From Streptomyces sp. MRC013 (GTDB lineage: Bacteria > Actinomycetota > Actinomycetes > Streptomycetales > Streptomycetaceae), in contig NZ_CP094264.1 in NCBI RefSeq assembly GCF_023614235.1, positions 372,001 through 436,000 on the forward strand: 64,000 nucleotides of DNA, read 5' to 3'. How positions within the stretch are numbered: the stretch's first letter is position 1; each line of letters starts with the position of its first letter. The notes under the pieces are model-generated. The model was not told where the DNA came from. It worked only from the letters and a program-made list of their open reading frames with translations, and ran no database searches. This document shows positions 8,365 through 18,982 of this stretch, piece by piece. The translations under genes and the position numbers were made by a program.

Positions 8365-9396
8365 ATGCCACTGAGGATCGCCGTGTTCGGCGCGGGGAGT
8401 ATCGGCTGCCACCTGGGCGGATTCCTCGCCGCCGGTTGCGAGGTGACGCTCGTCGGCCGCCCCTCCGCGATGGAGGCCGTACGGGAACGGGGGCTGCGGC
8501 TGACGGGCGGGGGCCGTCCGGACCTGCGGGTGGCCCCGGCGCTGCTGCGGGCGTCGAGCGAGGCGCGGGACGTGTCGGGCGCCGACTACGTGCTGGTCAC
8601 GGTCAAGTCGGGAGCGGCGCGCGAGGCCGCCGAGGCGGTCGGCCCGTACCTGGGCGCGGACACCGTGGTGGTGGGTTTCCAGAACGGGCTGCGGGGCCCG
8701 GAGACGCTGCGGTCCGCCCTGCCGGCGGGCACGGCGGTGCTGACGGGCGTGGTCGGGTACAACGTGGTGCGCACCGGTCCCGCGGCCTTCCACCAGGGCA
8801 CGACCGGTGCGCTGATGATCGACGACGCGCCCGACGCGGGGCCGCTGGCGGCGGCGCTGCGGCGGGCCGGGCTGGAGGTCGAGCCGCACGGTGACATGCG
8901 GTGCGTCCAGTACGCGAAGCTGCTGATGAACCTGAACAACGCGGTCAACGCCCTGTCGGGGCTGCCGCTGCGCGACCAGCTGGGGGCGCGGGCCTACCGG
9001 CGGTGCCTGGCGCTGTGCCAGGAGGAGGCGCTGGCGGCGTACCGGGCGGAGGGCGTGGCCCCGGCGCGGCTGGGGCCCGTACCGGCGTCGGTGACGCCCT
9101 GGCTGCTGCGCCTGCCGGACGGGGTGTTCCGGCGGGTGGCGGCGGCGTCGCTGCGGGTGGACGCGCACGCCCGGTCGTCGATGTGGGAGGACCTGGAGCG
9201 GGGCCGGCCCACGGAGATCGACACGCTGCAGGGGGAGGTCGTGGCGCTGGCCGCCCGGCACGGTCTGCGCGCCCCGGTGAACGCGCGGCTGGTCGAGTTG
9301 GTGCGGGAGGCGGAGGCGGCCGTTGCGGGGCGGTCCCGCCGCTGGTCGGGGACGGATCTGTACGCGGAGTTGAGCGCCGCGGCACGACGCGGGTAG
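8365..9396 (+). CDS. 2-dehydropantoate 2-reductase (ketopantoate reductase family)
   Basis: NADPH-dependent reduction of ketopantoate to pantoate in pantothenate synthesis, or a related 2-oxoacid reductase. The 343-residue protein begins with the Rossmann dinucleotide motif IAVFGAGSIGCHLGG, continues with YVLVTVKSGAAREAAEAV and GFQNGLRGPETL (the family's VKxxx/QNG block), and has the C-terminal helical domain with KLLMNLNNAVNALSG (catalytic Lys/Asn) and SSMWEDLERGRPTEIDTLQGEVV. ApbA/PanE length is about 300-345, so it is complete. The ATG at 8365 lies directly before the Rossmann strand. The neighbours are not pantothenate genes, so the symbol is withheld. Confidence 0.9.
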   Translation: MPLRIAVFGAGSIGCHLGGFLAAGCEVTLVGRPSAMEAVRERGLRLTGGGRPDLRVAPALLRASSEARDVSGADYVLVTVKSGAAREAAEAVGPYLGADTVVVGFQNGLRGPETLRSALPAGTAVLTGVVGYNVVRTGPAAFHQGTTGALMIDDAPDAGPLAAALRRAGLEVEPHGDMRCVQYAKLLMNLNNAVNALSGLPLRDQLGARAYRRCLALCQEEALAAYRAEGVAPARLGPVPASVTPWLLRLPDGVFRRVAAASLRVDAHARSSMWEDLERGRPTEIDTLQGEVVALAARHGLRAPVNARLVELVREAEAAVAGRSRRWSGTDLYAELSAAARRG

Positions 9397-9537
9397 GTGG
9401 TCGCGACGACATGCGGCCCCGGTGCCGCGCGCACGGCGGAACCGCGCCGTCCGCCGGGGTCGTCCACAGGGGTTGCCGGTCCTCCTCTCCACGCGAAAAG
9501 ATCGTTCTCCGCTGAGAAGCCGACGAAGGGGGGAGCG

Positions 9538-10509
9538 GTGAGACCTCGTCTGGTGTTCGTCCACGGCATCGGAGGTCCCCGGGACGCCGAGGCGGATCTG
9601 GAGGAGTGGTTACGCGCGGCGGCGCACGGCGCCCGCGCGGCCGGCCACGGCGACAGGCTGTCCGGGCTGACCGGGGGCTGGGCCGCCGACGTCCGCTTCG
9701 CCTACTACGGCGACCTGTTCCGCACGCCCGGCTCGCAGGGGACGGGGGCCGCAGCGGCGGGGCCGCGGGCGTCCCGTCGGGGCGAGGAGCTGGTCGCCGG
9801 GTTGCTGCTGGAGGCCGTCGACGAACGGCTGGCGGACCCGGCGACGACCCCCGGGGAGGCCCGGGTGCTGCACCACGCCCGGACGCAGCTGGCCCCGCCC
9901 GGTGACGCGCAGGGGGCGGGTGCGCCCGGCCGGCACGTCGTGAACGCGCTGACGAGCCTGATGGCGCTGCCCGGCCTGCGGTCCGCGGGCGGTTGGCTCA
10001 GCGCCCGGCTCACGGCGGGCACGCTCGGTCAGGTGGCCCGCTACCTCAACCGCGACGAGCCCGGGGAGGACGGGGCGCACCTGGACGTCCGGATCCGCCG
10101 GAGGGTGACCGCCTGCCTGGACGCCGACGGGCCGACGGTGGTGGTCGCGCACTCGCTGGGCACGGTGGTCGCCCTGGAGGCCCTGCACGCGCACCGGGGC
10201 GAGGTGCCGCTGCTGATCACCCTGGGGTCGCCGATCGGGACGCGGACGGCGGTGCTGCCCCGTGTGCGTCCGCAACCGCCGAGCGCTCCGGCGTGCGTGG
10301 GCCGGTGGCTCAACTTCTGGGACCGCGACGACATCGTGGCCGCTCGTCCCCGGCTGGAGGACTTCGTCCTGCCGAACGCCTCCTCGGTCCGCCCCGTGAG
10401 CAGCCGGGTCGACTCGGACGGCGCCTGGGTGCACCCGGCGGCCAAGTACCTGGCGCAGGCCGCCGTGGCGGGTCCGCTCGTCGAGGCCCTGGCCGCCGCG
10501 GGGTCATGA
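9538..10509 (+). CDS. Alpha/beta-hydrolase (lipase-like), first gene of the conflict operon, with a TTA codon
   Basis: A 323-residue alpha/beta hydrolase. It opens with the strand and oxyanion segment LVFVHGIGGPRD, and carries the nucleophile elbow VVVAHSLGTVVALEAL with Ser206 in an A-H-S-L-G context, then LLITLGSPIGTR and FWDRDDIVAAR, which offers the acid residue; His433-type positions are represented by the late VHPAAKY. The GTG at 9538 has a GGGGGAG ribosome binding site. The gene ends in an ATGA overlap with the caspase gene, so it is operonic. Codon 25 is TTA (9610-9612), the rare leucine codon read by bldA tRNA in Streptomyces. Such hydrolases occur beside caspases and STAND proteins; an effector or regulatory lipase role is inferred. 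Confidence 0.82.
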   Translation: MRPRLVFVHGIGGPRDAEADLEEWLRAAAHGARAAGHGDRLSGLTGGWAADVRFAYYGDLFRTPGSQGTGAAAAGPRASRRGEELVAGLLLEAVDERLADPATTPGEARVLHHARTQLAPPGDAQGAGAPGRHVVNALTSLMALPGLRSAGGWLSARLTAGTLGQVARYLNRDEPGEDGAHLDVRIRRRVTACLDADGPTVVVAHSLGTVVALEALHAHRGEVPLLITLGSPIGTRTAVLPRVRPQPPSAPACVGRWLNFWDRDDIVAARPRLEDFVLPNASSVRPVSSRVDSDGAWVHPAAKYLAQAAVAGPLVEALAAAGS

Positions 10510-12574
10510 CCGGCCCGCGGCACGCCCTGGTGATCGGGGCGCAGTGCCCCGACCTGGGTCCGCTGGAGGAACTGGAGGAGGCGGCTCGGGCGCTGCACGA
10601 CACGCTGACGGCGCCGTGGGCGGGCGGCTGCGAGAAGGACCCTCCGGGCAGGACGACGCTGCTGTGCGGTGGCGGGGTGACGCGCACGGACGTCGAGGCG
10701 GCGATCCGCACGGCGGCGCTCGACGCGGGCGACGCGGGGGCGGTGCTGGTCGTGGCGCTGCTCGGCCACGGAATGGCCTCCGGGGCGGGGCTGTACTTCA
10801 TGGCGGGCGACTCGCTGGCGGAGGCGCCTCTGACGGCGGTGGACGTGGGGTCGCTTCTGACACAGGCGCTGGACACCCGGGGCCTGGCGGGTGTCATCGC
10901 CATCGTGGACACGTGCCACGCGGGGAACGCGGTGCCGGATCTGAAGTCCGTCGCCAACGGCATCCGGCAGGGCGACACGCGGTTGTCGCTCCTCATGGGC
11001 TCGGGTGCGGCGGAGGAGGCGTACGGGCTGCGGTTCAGCCGGACGCTGGTGAGGGTGCTCCGGGAGGGGCTGCCCTCGGCGGGCGGGACCCTGGCCCCGG
11101 ACGCCGTCGTGGAGGCCGTGCGCGGCGACGGCGGCACGGCGGGGCAGGCGATCCTGCGGGCCGAGTTCGACGGGGCGCGTTTCGGGTCCGGTCCACTGTG
11201 GCTGGCCCGCAACCCCCGGCACGCGCCCGCCGCGGGCGCGTTGCTGGGCCGGGTCGGGGCGGAGGAGCTGACCCGGGCGGTCGCCGCGGTGGACGGGGCG
11301 CCGCCCGCCGGGCCGGTGACCACGGCCCGGGACCTCGACGCGGTGCGGTGCGCCCTGGTGGCGGCCCCGCCGTCCCCCGCCCGGGAGTGGGCGCTCGACG
11401 TGGTGGACGCGCTGGACGCCGCGGCGCGGACCGTCGGCCTGCTCGGCGCCTGGCCCGGGAGACCGCTCACGTCGGGGCTCCTGCGGCGGACGTTCACCGC
11501 GGCGTGCCCCGGCCCCGTGCAGTCGCCGCCCGCCGCGTCGGGCACGGACCTGCTGCGCGACACCGTCGAGCACCTGCTGCTCCGGGCGCCGACGGCGGGG
11601 GACGGCGGCTGGGGCCGCTCGTCGACTTCGTGGCGCTGCTGGCGCACGGGACGGGCGTGGAGCCGGGGACGCCCGCCGTGCGCGGCTGGGCGGCGGCCCT
11701 GGGAGCGGTGATCGACCTGAACGACGCGTTCGAGCGGCTCGCCGACCGGACGCGTGAGACGCGGCTGCGACTGGTGGTGAGCCTGCACGCGGCCGTCGGC
11801 GACGAGTGGCCGGAGTCGCTGGCGGCCTGGCTGCTGGACGGCGGGGAGGTGTGCGACCGCGAGGAGTTCGCGTGCAGCCCGGACCGGGCCGGTGTGGAGC
11901 TGCGGTTGGGCGCCGTGCTGCGGTGGGCGTCCCGGCTGGCCGCCGCCGTGGACGTACCGCTGCGCCGGGTGGAGGTCGCCGCACCCGCCGCGCTGCTGCT
12001 GCAGTGGCGTCCGGAGGAGACCGACTTCGGGATGCGGCTGGGTGCCGAGTACGACGTCGTCCTGCGGTGGAGCGACCGCATCCAGCCGCCCGACCACCTG
12101 TGGTGGATCAACGACCGGGCGCGCCGGACGCTCCGCGCCATGGAGGAGGGCGGTCCCGACGGCACGCGGCTGGAGTGGCTCGGCGAGACCGACACCCGGC
12201 AGGTGCGGGAGCTCCGCGACCGGCTGCTGGGCGGGCCGCGCACGCGTGCGGTCGCGCTGGAGCACCGGCCGCCGCACCTCGGCGACCTGTTCGAGACGCT
12301 GCTCGCGTCGTCCCCCATCGTGCTGTGGCCGGACGAGGAGGCCCACGGCGTCCCGACCGAGGCGCGCCGCTACCTGGACGCGTACTGGCACCTGCTGCCC
12401 GGTGAGTTCTGCCGGGCGTACCGCGACCGGTGGAGCGGCCGCCCCGCCCCGGCCTCCGGTCGGGCGGGGCGGAGGCACCTGGCGCGGATGCGGACCGTGT
12501 GGGACGACGCGGAGTGGCTGGAGTTCTGCAGGTGGTTCGAGCAGTTCACGACGGATGGGGAGAGTCCCGCATGA
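10506..12574 (+). CDS. Caspase-like peptidase fused to a VMAP C-terminal domain (frameshifted)
   Basis: About 689 residues after repair. The N-terminal 250 residues form a caspase/C14 peptidase domain: LVIGAQCPDLGPL, VALLGHG (His88) and VIAIVDTCHAGNA (Cys137) provide the catalytic dyad. A linker follows, then a helical and beta-rich region with FVALLAHGTG, RLVVSLHAAVGDEWPESLAAWLLDG, RLEWLGETDTRQVRELRDRLL and PIVLWPDEEAH, matching the C-terminal domain of vWA-MoxR-associated proteins (VMAP). The frame is lost near the run of five G at 11597-11601; one more G joins the halves as APTAGGRRLGPLVDF. ATGA overlaps join it to the hydrolase upstream and the MoxR gene downstream. In known systems VMAP proteins work with a MoxR ATPase and a vWA protein and carry the effector, here a protease. 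Confidence 0.85.
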
Positions 12575-13502
12575 CCTGGCAGCCTTTCTACGCGGGGACC
12601 GGAACGCCGCGCGAGCGGGTGGAACTGGCCCCGCCGCCGCCGTGGCGGGTGTTCCCCCGCAGCTCCCTGCACGAGCAGTTCGTCCCCCGCGGGGCCTGGT
12701 GGAGGCGGTGAACGCCGCGCTGCTCCTGCGCCGCCCCCTGCTGCTGACCGGCCCGGCGGGATCGGGCAAGTCCACGGTGATCGAGCAGGTCGCGGTGGAG
12801 CTGGGCCTGGGTCCGGTGCTGCGCTGGCACATCACGTCCCGCAGCGGCCTCACGGACGCCCTGTACCGGTACGACGCCCTGGGCAGGATCCACGCGCAGC
12901 GGCTGGAGGGGCCGGACGGCGGCGACGACATCGCGCCGTTCCTGCGGATGGGCCCCCTCGGCACGGCGCTCCTGCCGACGCGCCGGCCCCGGGCGCTGCT
13001 GGTCGACGAGATCGACAAGAGCGATCTGGACCTCCCCAGCGACCTGCTGGACGTGCTGGAGCGGGGCGAGTTCGAGATCCCGGAGCTGGCCCGGTACGGC
13101 AGGGACGTGGTGGCCGTCCGGGAGTGGGGCGGCGACGCGTACCACGAGGTGACGCGGGGCCGGGTGCGGTGCACGGAGTTCCCGTTCATCGTGATGACCA
13201 GCAACGGGGAGCGGGACTTCCCGGCCGCGTTCCTGCGCCGGTGCATCCGCTTCACGATGCCGATGCCGACGCCGGAGACCCTGCTCAGGGTCGTCGCGGC
13301 ACACCTGGGCGCCGACACGGCGCGGTCGGAGGCGGCCGGAGAGCTGGTGGAGACGTTCGTCGGGCGGCTCACAGCCGGCGAGAGCCTCGCCGTGGACCAG
13401 CTGCTCAACGCCGTCCACCTGCTGACCGGGGACGGGGCACCGGACGACGAGCGGCGGCAGGCCGTCGTGGACCTGCTGCTGCGGGAGCTGTCCCGTGCCT
13501 GA
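12571..13502 (+). CDS. MoxR-type AAA+ ATPase of the ternary system (frameshifted)
   Basis: About 310 residues after repair. After a short N-terminal stretch (MTWQPFYAGTGTPRERVEL) the family entry motif LVEAVNAALLLRRPLLLTG leads into Walker A GPAGSGKST, Walker B ALLVDEIDKSD, the sensor region VMTSNGERDFPAAFLRRCIRF with its arginine finger, and a helical lid. The frame breaks at the run of five C at 12684-12688; one more C gives HEQFVPPRGLVEAVNAAL, the usual MoxR spacing. The ATG overlaps the VMAP stop (ATGA), and the gene ends 8 bases inside the next gene. It is expected to remodel or gate the VMAP and vWA partners using ATP; this role is known for the family only in outline. Confidence 0.87.
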
Positions 13503-16500
13503 CGCGCTGGGCCGGGTCCTGTCCGCACTGCGCGCGGCCGTCCCGCACCTCGACCCGGCCGAGGACGGCGGCGCGGGGCCCGGCGGGCTCGACGGTACGG
13601 CGCTGGCGGAGGCCCTCTGGCTGGCGGCCGCGATGGCGCGCGACCGCCCGGCGCCGCCCGCGCCCGCTCCGCCGCCGTCCGCGGCCCCGGGGGGCGACGC
13701 GCCCGCGCCGAGGGGGGCGGATCCGGAGCGGCCGCCGCGAAGACCGCCGGAGCGGCCGCACGCGCCGGCGTCCTCCGACGCGGCGGCGCCCCCCGCCGAC
13801 GCGCGCGGGCTGCACGAGCGGCTGCCCGGGGCGGGTACGCGGTTGCGCGGCCACGCCGTGGCGGCGCCCCGCGCCACGGGACTGCCCCGCGCGCTGGAGG
13901 TGACGCGGGCGCTGCGGCCGTGGAAACGCCCCTGGCCGGAGGGGCGGCGCGCGGCACTGGACATCGAGGCGACCGTGGAGGGCTACGCCCGCAGCGGTGA
14001 GCTGCTTCCCGTGTTCTCCGCCGCTCCCGAGCGGTGGTTCGACCTGACGCTGGTCGTCGACCGCTCCCCCAACATGCGGGTGTGGGAGGAGACCCTCGAC
14101 GACTTCACCGCCGTCCTCGACCGGCTGGGTGCCTTCCGCACGCTCCGGGTGAGGGACCTGCTGTTCGACGGGGCCGGTCGCCCGCAGGCGCCGGGCCAGC
14201 TGCGCCAGGCGGACGGGCGGCGGCTGGTCGTCGTCGTGTCCGACTGCGTGTCCGCACCGTGGCGCACGTCGCCCGTGTGGCGGCTGCTGCGGGAGTGGGC
14301 GGCCACGACGCCCACGGCACTGCTGAACCCGCTCCCGGCGAAGCTGTGGCGGCGCGGCGGGCTGGACCTCCCCACGGTCCGGTTCACGCCCGCCGCACCC
14401 GGCGCCCACCGCAGCCGCCTCCCCCACGCGGCCCCCTCGCTGCTCGGCCTCCCCGAGCCGGCGGGCGCCCCGCGCGGCGGCACGCCCGCCGGCGGGGACG
14501 CCGACCGGCGCGAGGCGGGGGCGTGGCTGCCGGTCCCGGTGCTGTCGCTGTCGCCGCACTCGCTGGACCGCTGGTCGCGGGCCGCGATGCGCGGCGCTCC
14601 CGAGGGCTGCACGGCCGTCCTCGTCCCGCCGGGCGGGCGGCCTCCGGGCCGGCCCCGGAGGCGCGCCGTACCGCTGCCTCCCGGCACGGCCGCGGAGGGC
14701 TTCCTCCGCACGGCCGCCCCCCGGGCGGTGCGGCTCGCGGTGCTGTGCGCGCCGTTCGACCGGCTCAGCCTGCGGCTGCTGCACGTGATCCGGCGGGAGC
14801 TGGTGCCCGACGCGACGACCGCCGACGTGGCGGAGGCCGTGACGAGCGGGCTGTTCGAGCTGGAGCAGCCCTCCGGCGGTTCCGGTCCGCTGGAGCTGCT
14901 CCTGCCCGAGGAGGTCCGGGCGGTCCTGCGGAGACGGCTCCCGGCGCACGAGGCGTGGCGGGTCCACCAGGCCCTCGACCGGCACGTGGCGTCCCTCGGC
15001 GACGGCCGGCCGGGGCTGCGTTCGGTGGCGTACGACGCGTCCGCACCCCGTGAGCTGCCCGCCGAGCAGGAGGCGTTCGCCCGGGCGTCCCGGCAGACGC
15101 TGGAACTGCTGGGGCTGGCGGTGCCCGGGGAGAGGGTGCCCGCGTCCGGCGGGGACGGGGAGGGGCGCGGGCCCGGCGCGTCCGGCGTGTTCCCGCCCCC
15201 GCCCGAGAGGTTCGTCCGACGAGAGCACGCCGCCGACTCCCTCCTCGCCCGGCTCGTGGACCCGGCCGCCGGGACCGTGTGGGTGACCGCGGCCGGGGAC
15301 GGCCCCGGCGCGGGCAGGACGGCACTGGCGCTGCACGTGGCCCACCGCTTCCCCGGCGAACGGCACTTCGTGGACATGCGTGGTTCGGGCGACCACCCCG
15401 TGCCGCCCGAGGCGGCGCTGCACCGTCTGCTGTCCTCCCTGGGGGCGTCCGGCGGTGAGGAGGCGCGGGGCACCGAGGAGCTGGCAGCCGCGTTGGCGGA
15501 GGCGGTCGGTGGGCGGCGTGTGCTGCTCGTCCTCGACGACGTGCCCGAGCCCGCGCGGATGGAGCGGCTGCTGCCGTCCGCACCCGGCTGCGCCGTGCTC
15601 GCCACGACCCGGGGGGACGTGCCGCAGGGGTACCGGTTGGCGTCCCTGTCCGACCACGGGGCCGTGGAGCTCCTCGCCGCCTGGGCCGGCCTGCGGGAGC
15701 ACGGGGAGCACGCCGCCCTGCGGGAGCTGACGGCCGGCCGCGTGCGGCAGCCGCTCACCCTCCGGATCGTCGGCTCCTGGATCGCCTCGGGTTCCGCGCC
15801 GTCCCTGCCCGAGCTGTCCCGGCTGGCCCACGAGGTCGGGCCCGGTGCGGTGCGTCCGTTCCCGGAGGAGGACCCGGCCGCCGTCCTCCTCCACCTGCGC
15901 CTGCGGGCCCTGCCGGACCGGGAGCGGGAGGCGCTGCGCCGCTTCGCGTTCGTACCGACCGGGGAACTGACCCGCACCGAGGCCTGGGCCCTCCTGGGGG
16001 ACGACCGGGCCGCCCGCGCGGTACTCGGCCGGCTGGCCGCGGCGGGCCTGCTGGACCGGCGGGGCGCCGGGGTGTACCGCATGCCGGAGGAGGTGCGCCG
16101 CGAAGTGGGCCGGGAGGGCGGGTACGAGGTGGCGGCGGAGCCGTACCTCCGGCGGCTCGTCAGCCACCACCTCACCCGCGCCGCCGCGCTGTACGAGGAG
16201 GACCACCCCGGCTCCGCCCTCGCGGAGAACCTGCGGGTGCGGGCCGCCGGCGCCGCCGACGACCCCGCCTCGCGGCACGTCTGGCTCGACAACGCCCTGG
16301 TGCTGGCCGCCACGGCCGGCGTCCTGCCGCCGGAGCGCCTGGCGGACCTGTTGCTGCTCCTCCACGCCCGCGGCGCCTCGGCCGCCCACCGGTCGCGGTT
16401 CGAGCGCGCCGCGAGGGCCGTGATCCGGGTGGCCTCCGGGCGGTCCGAGGGGGCGGTGCTCCGCCGGTCCGTGGCGGCCCTGGCCCTGGCGCGGTACGCC

Positions 16501-18524
16501 GCCGGGGCGGTCGCCGACGCCGCGGCGGCGCTGGAGGGGGTGGCAGAGGAGGAGTGGGAGCGGGACGGCGCCCTGCGCGGACCGGTGAAACGGCTGGCCG
16601 GGCAGCTCGCCGCGGCGAGGGGTGCCCCGGCCGAGGCCGAGGGGTTCCTGCGGCGGGCGCTCGACGCCTTCCGCGCCGACGGCGACCGCTTCGGCACGGC
16701 GGCGGCCTGCCTGGACCTGGCGTCGGTCCTCGTCCGCCTCGGCCGGGCCGACGAGGTGCTCCCGATCGTGCGGGAGGCGCTCGGCTGCTACGCCGACTCG
16801 GTCCCCCACCCCCTGATGCGCGGTGCCCTCCTGGCGCTGGAGGACGCGCTCGCGGAGGCCGGTCGGCACCGCGAGTTGCTCGCCGTGCGCAGGGCGCTCC
16901 TCGCCCAGTGCGAGACGGAGGGCGGGGACGCCTGCGCCGAAGCCCGGCTCCTGATCCGCATCGCGCGGACCCTGATCGCACTCGGCGAGCACGCCGAGGC
17001 CCGGGGGTCGCGCTGAGGGCACTGGAGCAGCTGGACGGCCCCGGCACGGAGGCGGACGGGGAGGAGGCCCGGCGGCTGCTCGACGCCGCGTTCGAAACGG
17101 ATGCCGGCCCTCCCGGCCCCCCGGTCATCGTCGCCGTCGGGACGGACGGTGATCACCTGGCGACGGGTAAGGCCCTCTCGCTGGCCCTGGTCTCCCTGAA
17201 CGAGAGCGGCGTACCGGGGCTGTCGGGCCACCGACTTCTGGTCGAGGAGGACCGGTGCCTGCTGTTCCTGCCCCCCGGTGTCCCGCTCGACGCGCTGCTC
17301 GGCGGGCTGGCGGAGCGGCTGCCGGACGAGCTGGAGGCCGCCGGGCGGCACCCGGCGGCGCGCCTGGCCGTCCACGTGGGCTCCACCGGCGGGTCCGGCG
17401 CGGAGGAGGCGCAGTCCGGCCCGGACGTGCGGCTCACGGCGGCCATGCTGGGATCCTCGGAGTTCCGGGCGCTCTGCGAGAACTTCCCCTTCCACCCCGT
17501 CCTGTGCGTCTCGCCCGAGGCGTTCGGCCGACTCGGTCCCCGGGACGGCGCCGGGCTCGTGGCCGGGCGGTTCGTGCCGCGCGAGGTCACCTGGACGGAC
17601 GGCCGGGTGGTGTGCGTCGTCCTCGCTCCGCACCTCGACCTGTCCGTGTACGACACCGAACTGCTCATGCTGGCCCGGCTGTTCAACGACCTCGACCCGG
17701 ACGGTCGGGCGATGGCGGCGGCCGTGCGGGAGTCCCTGGACGCGGTGCTCGACCCGGAGGGCACCGGCCGTTACGACGCGGTGGGGCTGGACGACCGGGA
17801 AAAGGCCCTGATCGGGCCGCGGCTGGAGCTGGCGCTGCGACGCCTGTTCCCCGCCGCGCCGCCGTTCCGGCTGAGGCTGTCCCTGGGCGGCGCCCGGGGC
17901 TGGGCCTCGTCCTCGCGGGCCGAGCACGGCGACATCTGCCTGGTCGTCCGGGTCCACGACGCGCACGCCCGCTGGTCGGCCGGTCTGCTGCGGATACGCC
18001 CGGAGACGGCGGTCGCGCCGGTGCGCCGGGACGCGGCGTCACCGCTCGCCGCGGAGGCGTGGTCGGCGGTGCTGTGGCTGCGCCGCGGCGCGCCGCTGCC
18101 GGAGAACGTCCTGCTGCGCCTGTCCGAGGCGGACCGCGCCGCGGTCCTGGCGCCCGGGTCCGCGGTGGACCGCACGGCGGAGCTGTTCCGGCGGGTGCGG
18201 GGGCGGCCGGTGCCCGAGGCGGCGCTGCGGGCCGTGACGCGGCGCCGCGACGGCGCCCGCCTGGTCCGTGAGGCGGCCGCGGTGCTCCGGGGGGAGGGTG
18301 TGCTGGTGGTGGGCGGCAACCGGCGGGGGCGGGAGCTGGCCGGGGCGCTGCGGATCCCGGTGCCCGACGCGGACGCGTACGTGAGCGTGCGGTTGACCCG
18401 CCGCCGCCCGCACCACGACGGGCCGTCGGTCCTCGCGGGGGGTGTGGCCTGGGTGGTGGCCGGTCCGGGCGATCCGGCGGAGCCGCTCCCGCAGGACCTG
18501 CCGCCCCCCCGGCGGCCCAGATGA
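13495..18524 (+). CDS. SAV_2336-type vWA / degenerate STAND NTPase / TPR protein with C-terminal NaeI-like domain (frameshifted)
   Basis: About 1676 residues after repair. Order: Pro-rich N-terminus; a vWA-like domain at about 180-310 (FDLTLVVDRSPNM with a degenerate metal site, RRLVVVVSDCVSAPWRT); a STAND module from about 560 with P-loop GPGAGRTAL, where Arg607 or so replaces the Walker A Lys, and Walker B VLLVLDDVPEP; winged-helix and TPR-like helices to about 1170; a possible degenerate cyclase-like domain (RLAVHVGSTGGS); then at about 1390-1640 a NaeI-like region (LDPDGRAMAAAVRESLDAVL, TGRYDAV, HGDICLVVRV, LPENVLLRLSEADRAAVLAP, TAELFRRVRGR, AYVSVRL). The catalytic DxDCK block of NaeI is absent. 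The frame breaks at five G, 17003-17007; the next frame has no early start codon, so one gene is preferred. It overlaps the MoxR gene by 8 bases and closes the operon. Confidence 0.8.
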
Positions 18525-18982
18525 CCCGGCGCCGGGAGTCGGTGGCCGGGGGCGGAGGCCGGATCGCAAGCCCGCGGGCCGGGTCCCCTCCCCGCGGGTG
18601 CCGGCGGGGGGTGGCGGGCGGAGGGCGGCGCGGTGGCCCGGCCGTCAATGCGCCGTAGTGCAGGTTCAGTCACCCGGGTGAAGGGGCGAGACGATTATGA
18701 ACCTCTTTTCGGCCAATCACGTCGATACGATCGATCGGCGTGGGATGTGTGGGATCCGAGCGTTCCGACAGCCGCCGTCCGGGTGGGTGGCGGACCATGC
18801 GTTTACCGGAAAGTATGCCCGCAAACGCATGGTGGGGGGCTGGCCGGGATGAGCCAGCGACGGCTTTCCGTCGGTTCCGATCTGCGCTGTCCTTCCCGGG
18901 CTGCCGGTGGCCGGTCCGGACCCGCACGGGTTCGGACCGGCCACCTGTACGCCCCAGTCACATCGAACCGAGGGGGACAGCC
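18525..18982. other. Intergenic region between the conflict operon and the DUF11 gene
   Basis: No gene is supported here. The first 130 bases are G+C-rich filler after the STAND gene. From about 18690 the composition becomes noticeably more A+T rich (CGATTATGAACCTCTTTTCGG, CACGTCGATACGATCGATCGG), which is where a promoter for the DUF11 gene is likely, though no confident -35/-10 pair was found. A strong hairpin at 18906-18945 and a GAGGGGGAC ribosome binding site precede the DUF11 start. Confidence 0.5.
18906..18945 (+). repeat. 18-bp hairpin in the 5' leader of the DUF11 gene
   Basis: The arm GGTGGCCGGTCCGGACCC pairs with GGGTTCGGACCGGCCACC (one G-T pair) around the loop GCAC. It ends 37 bases before the GTG start of the DUF11 gene. 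No T-run follows. It may be a terminator-like barrier, a protective 5' structure or a protein-binding site. Confidence 0.6.

Noticed and set aside
10310..13957. 1215-residue minus-strand open frame across the caspase and MoxR genes
   Set aside because: It is a shadow frame in very G+C-rich DNA: Arg/Pro/Ala-rich, no motifs, and opposite to well-supported overlapping genes.
13405..17022. 1205-residue minus-strand open frame opposite the STAND gene
   Set aside because: It has only low-complexity sequence and no domain, while the plus strand encodes recognisable vWA, STAND and TPR modules.
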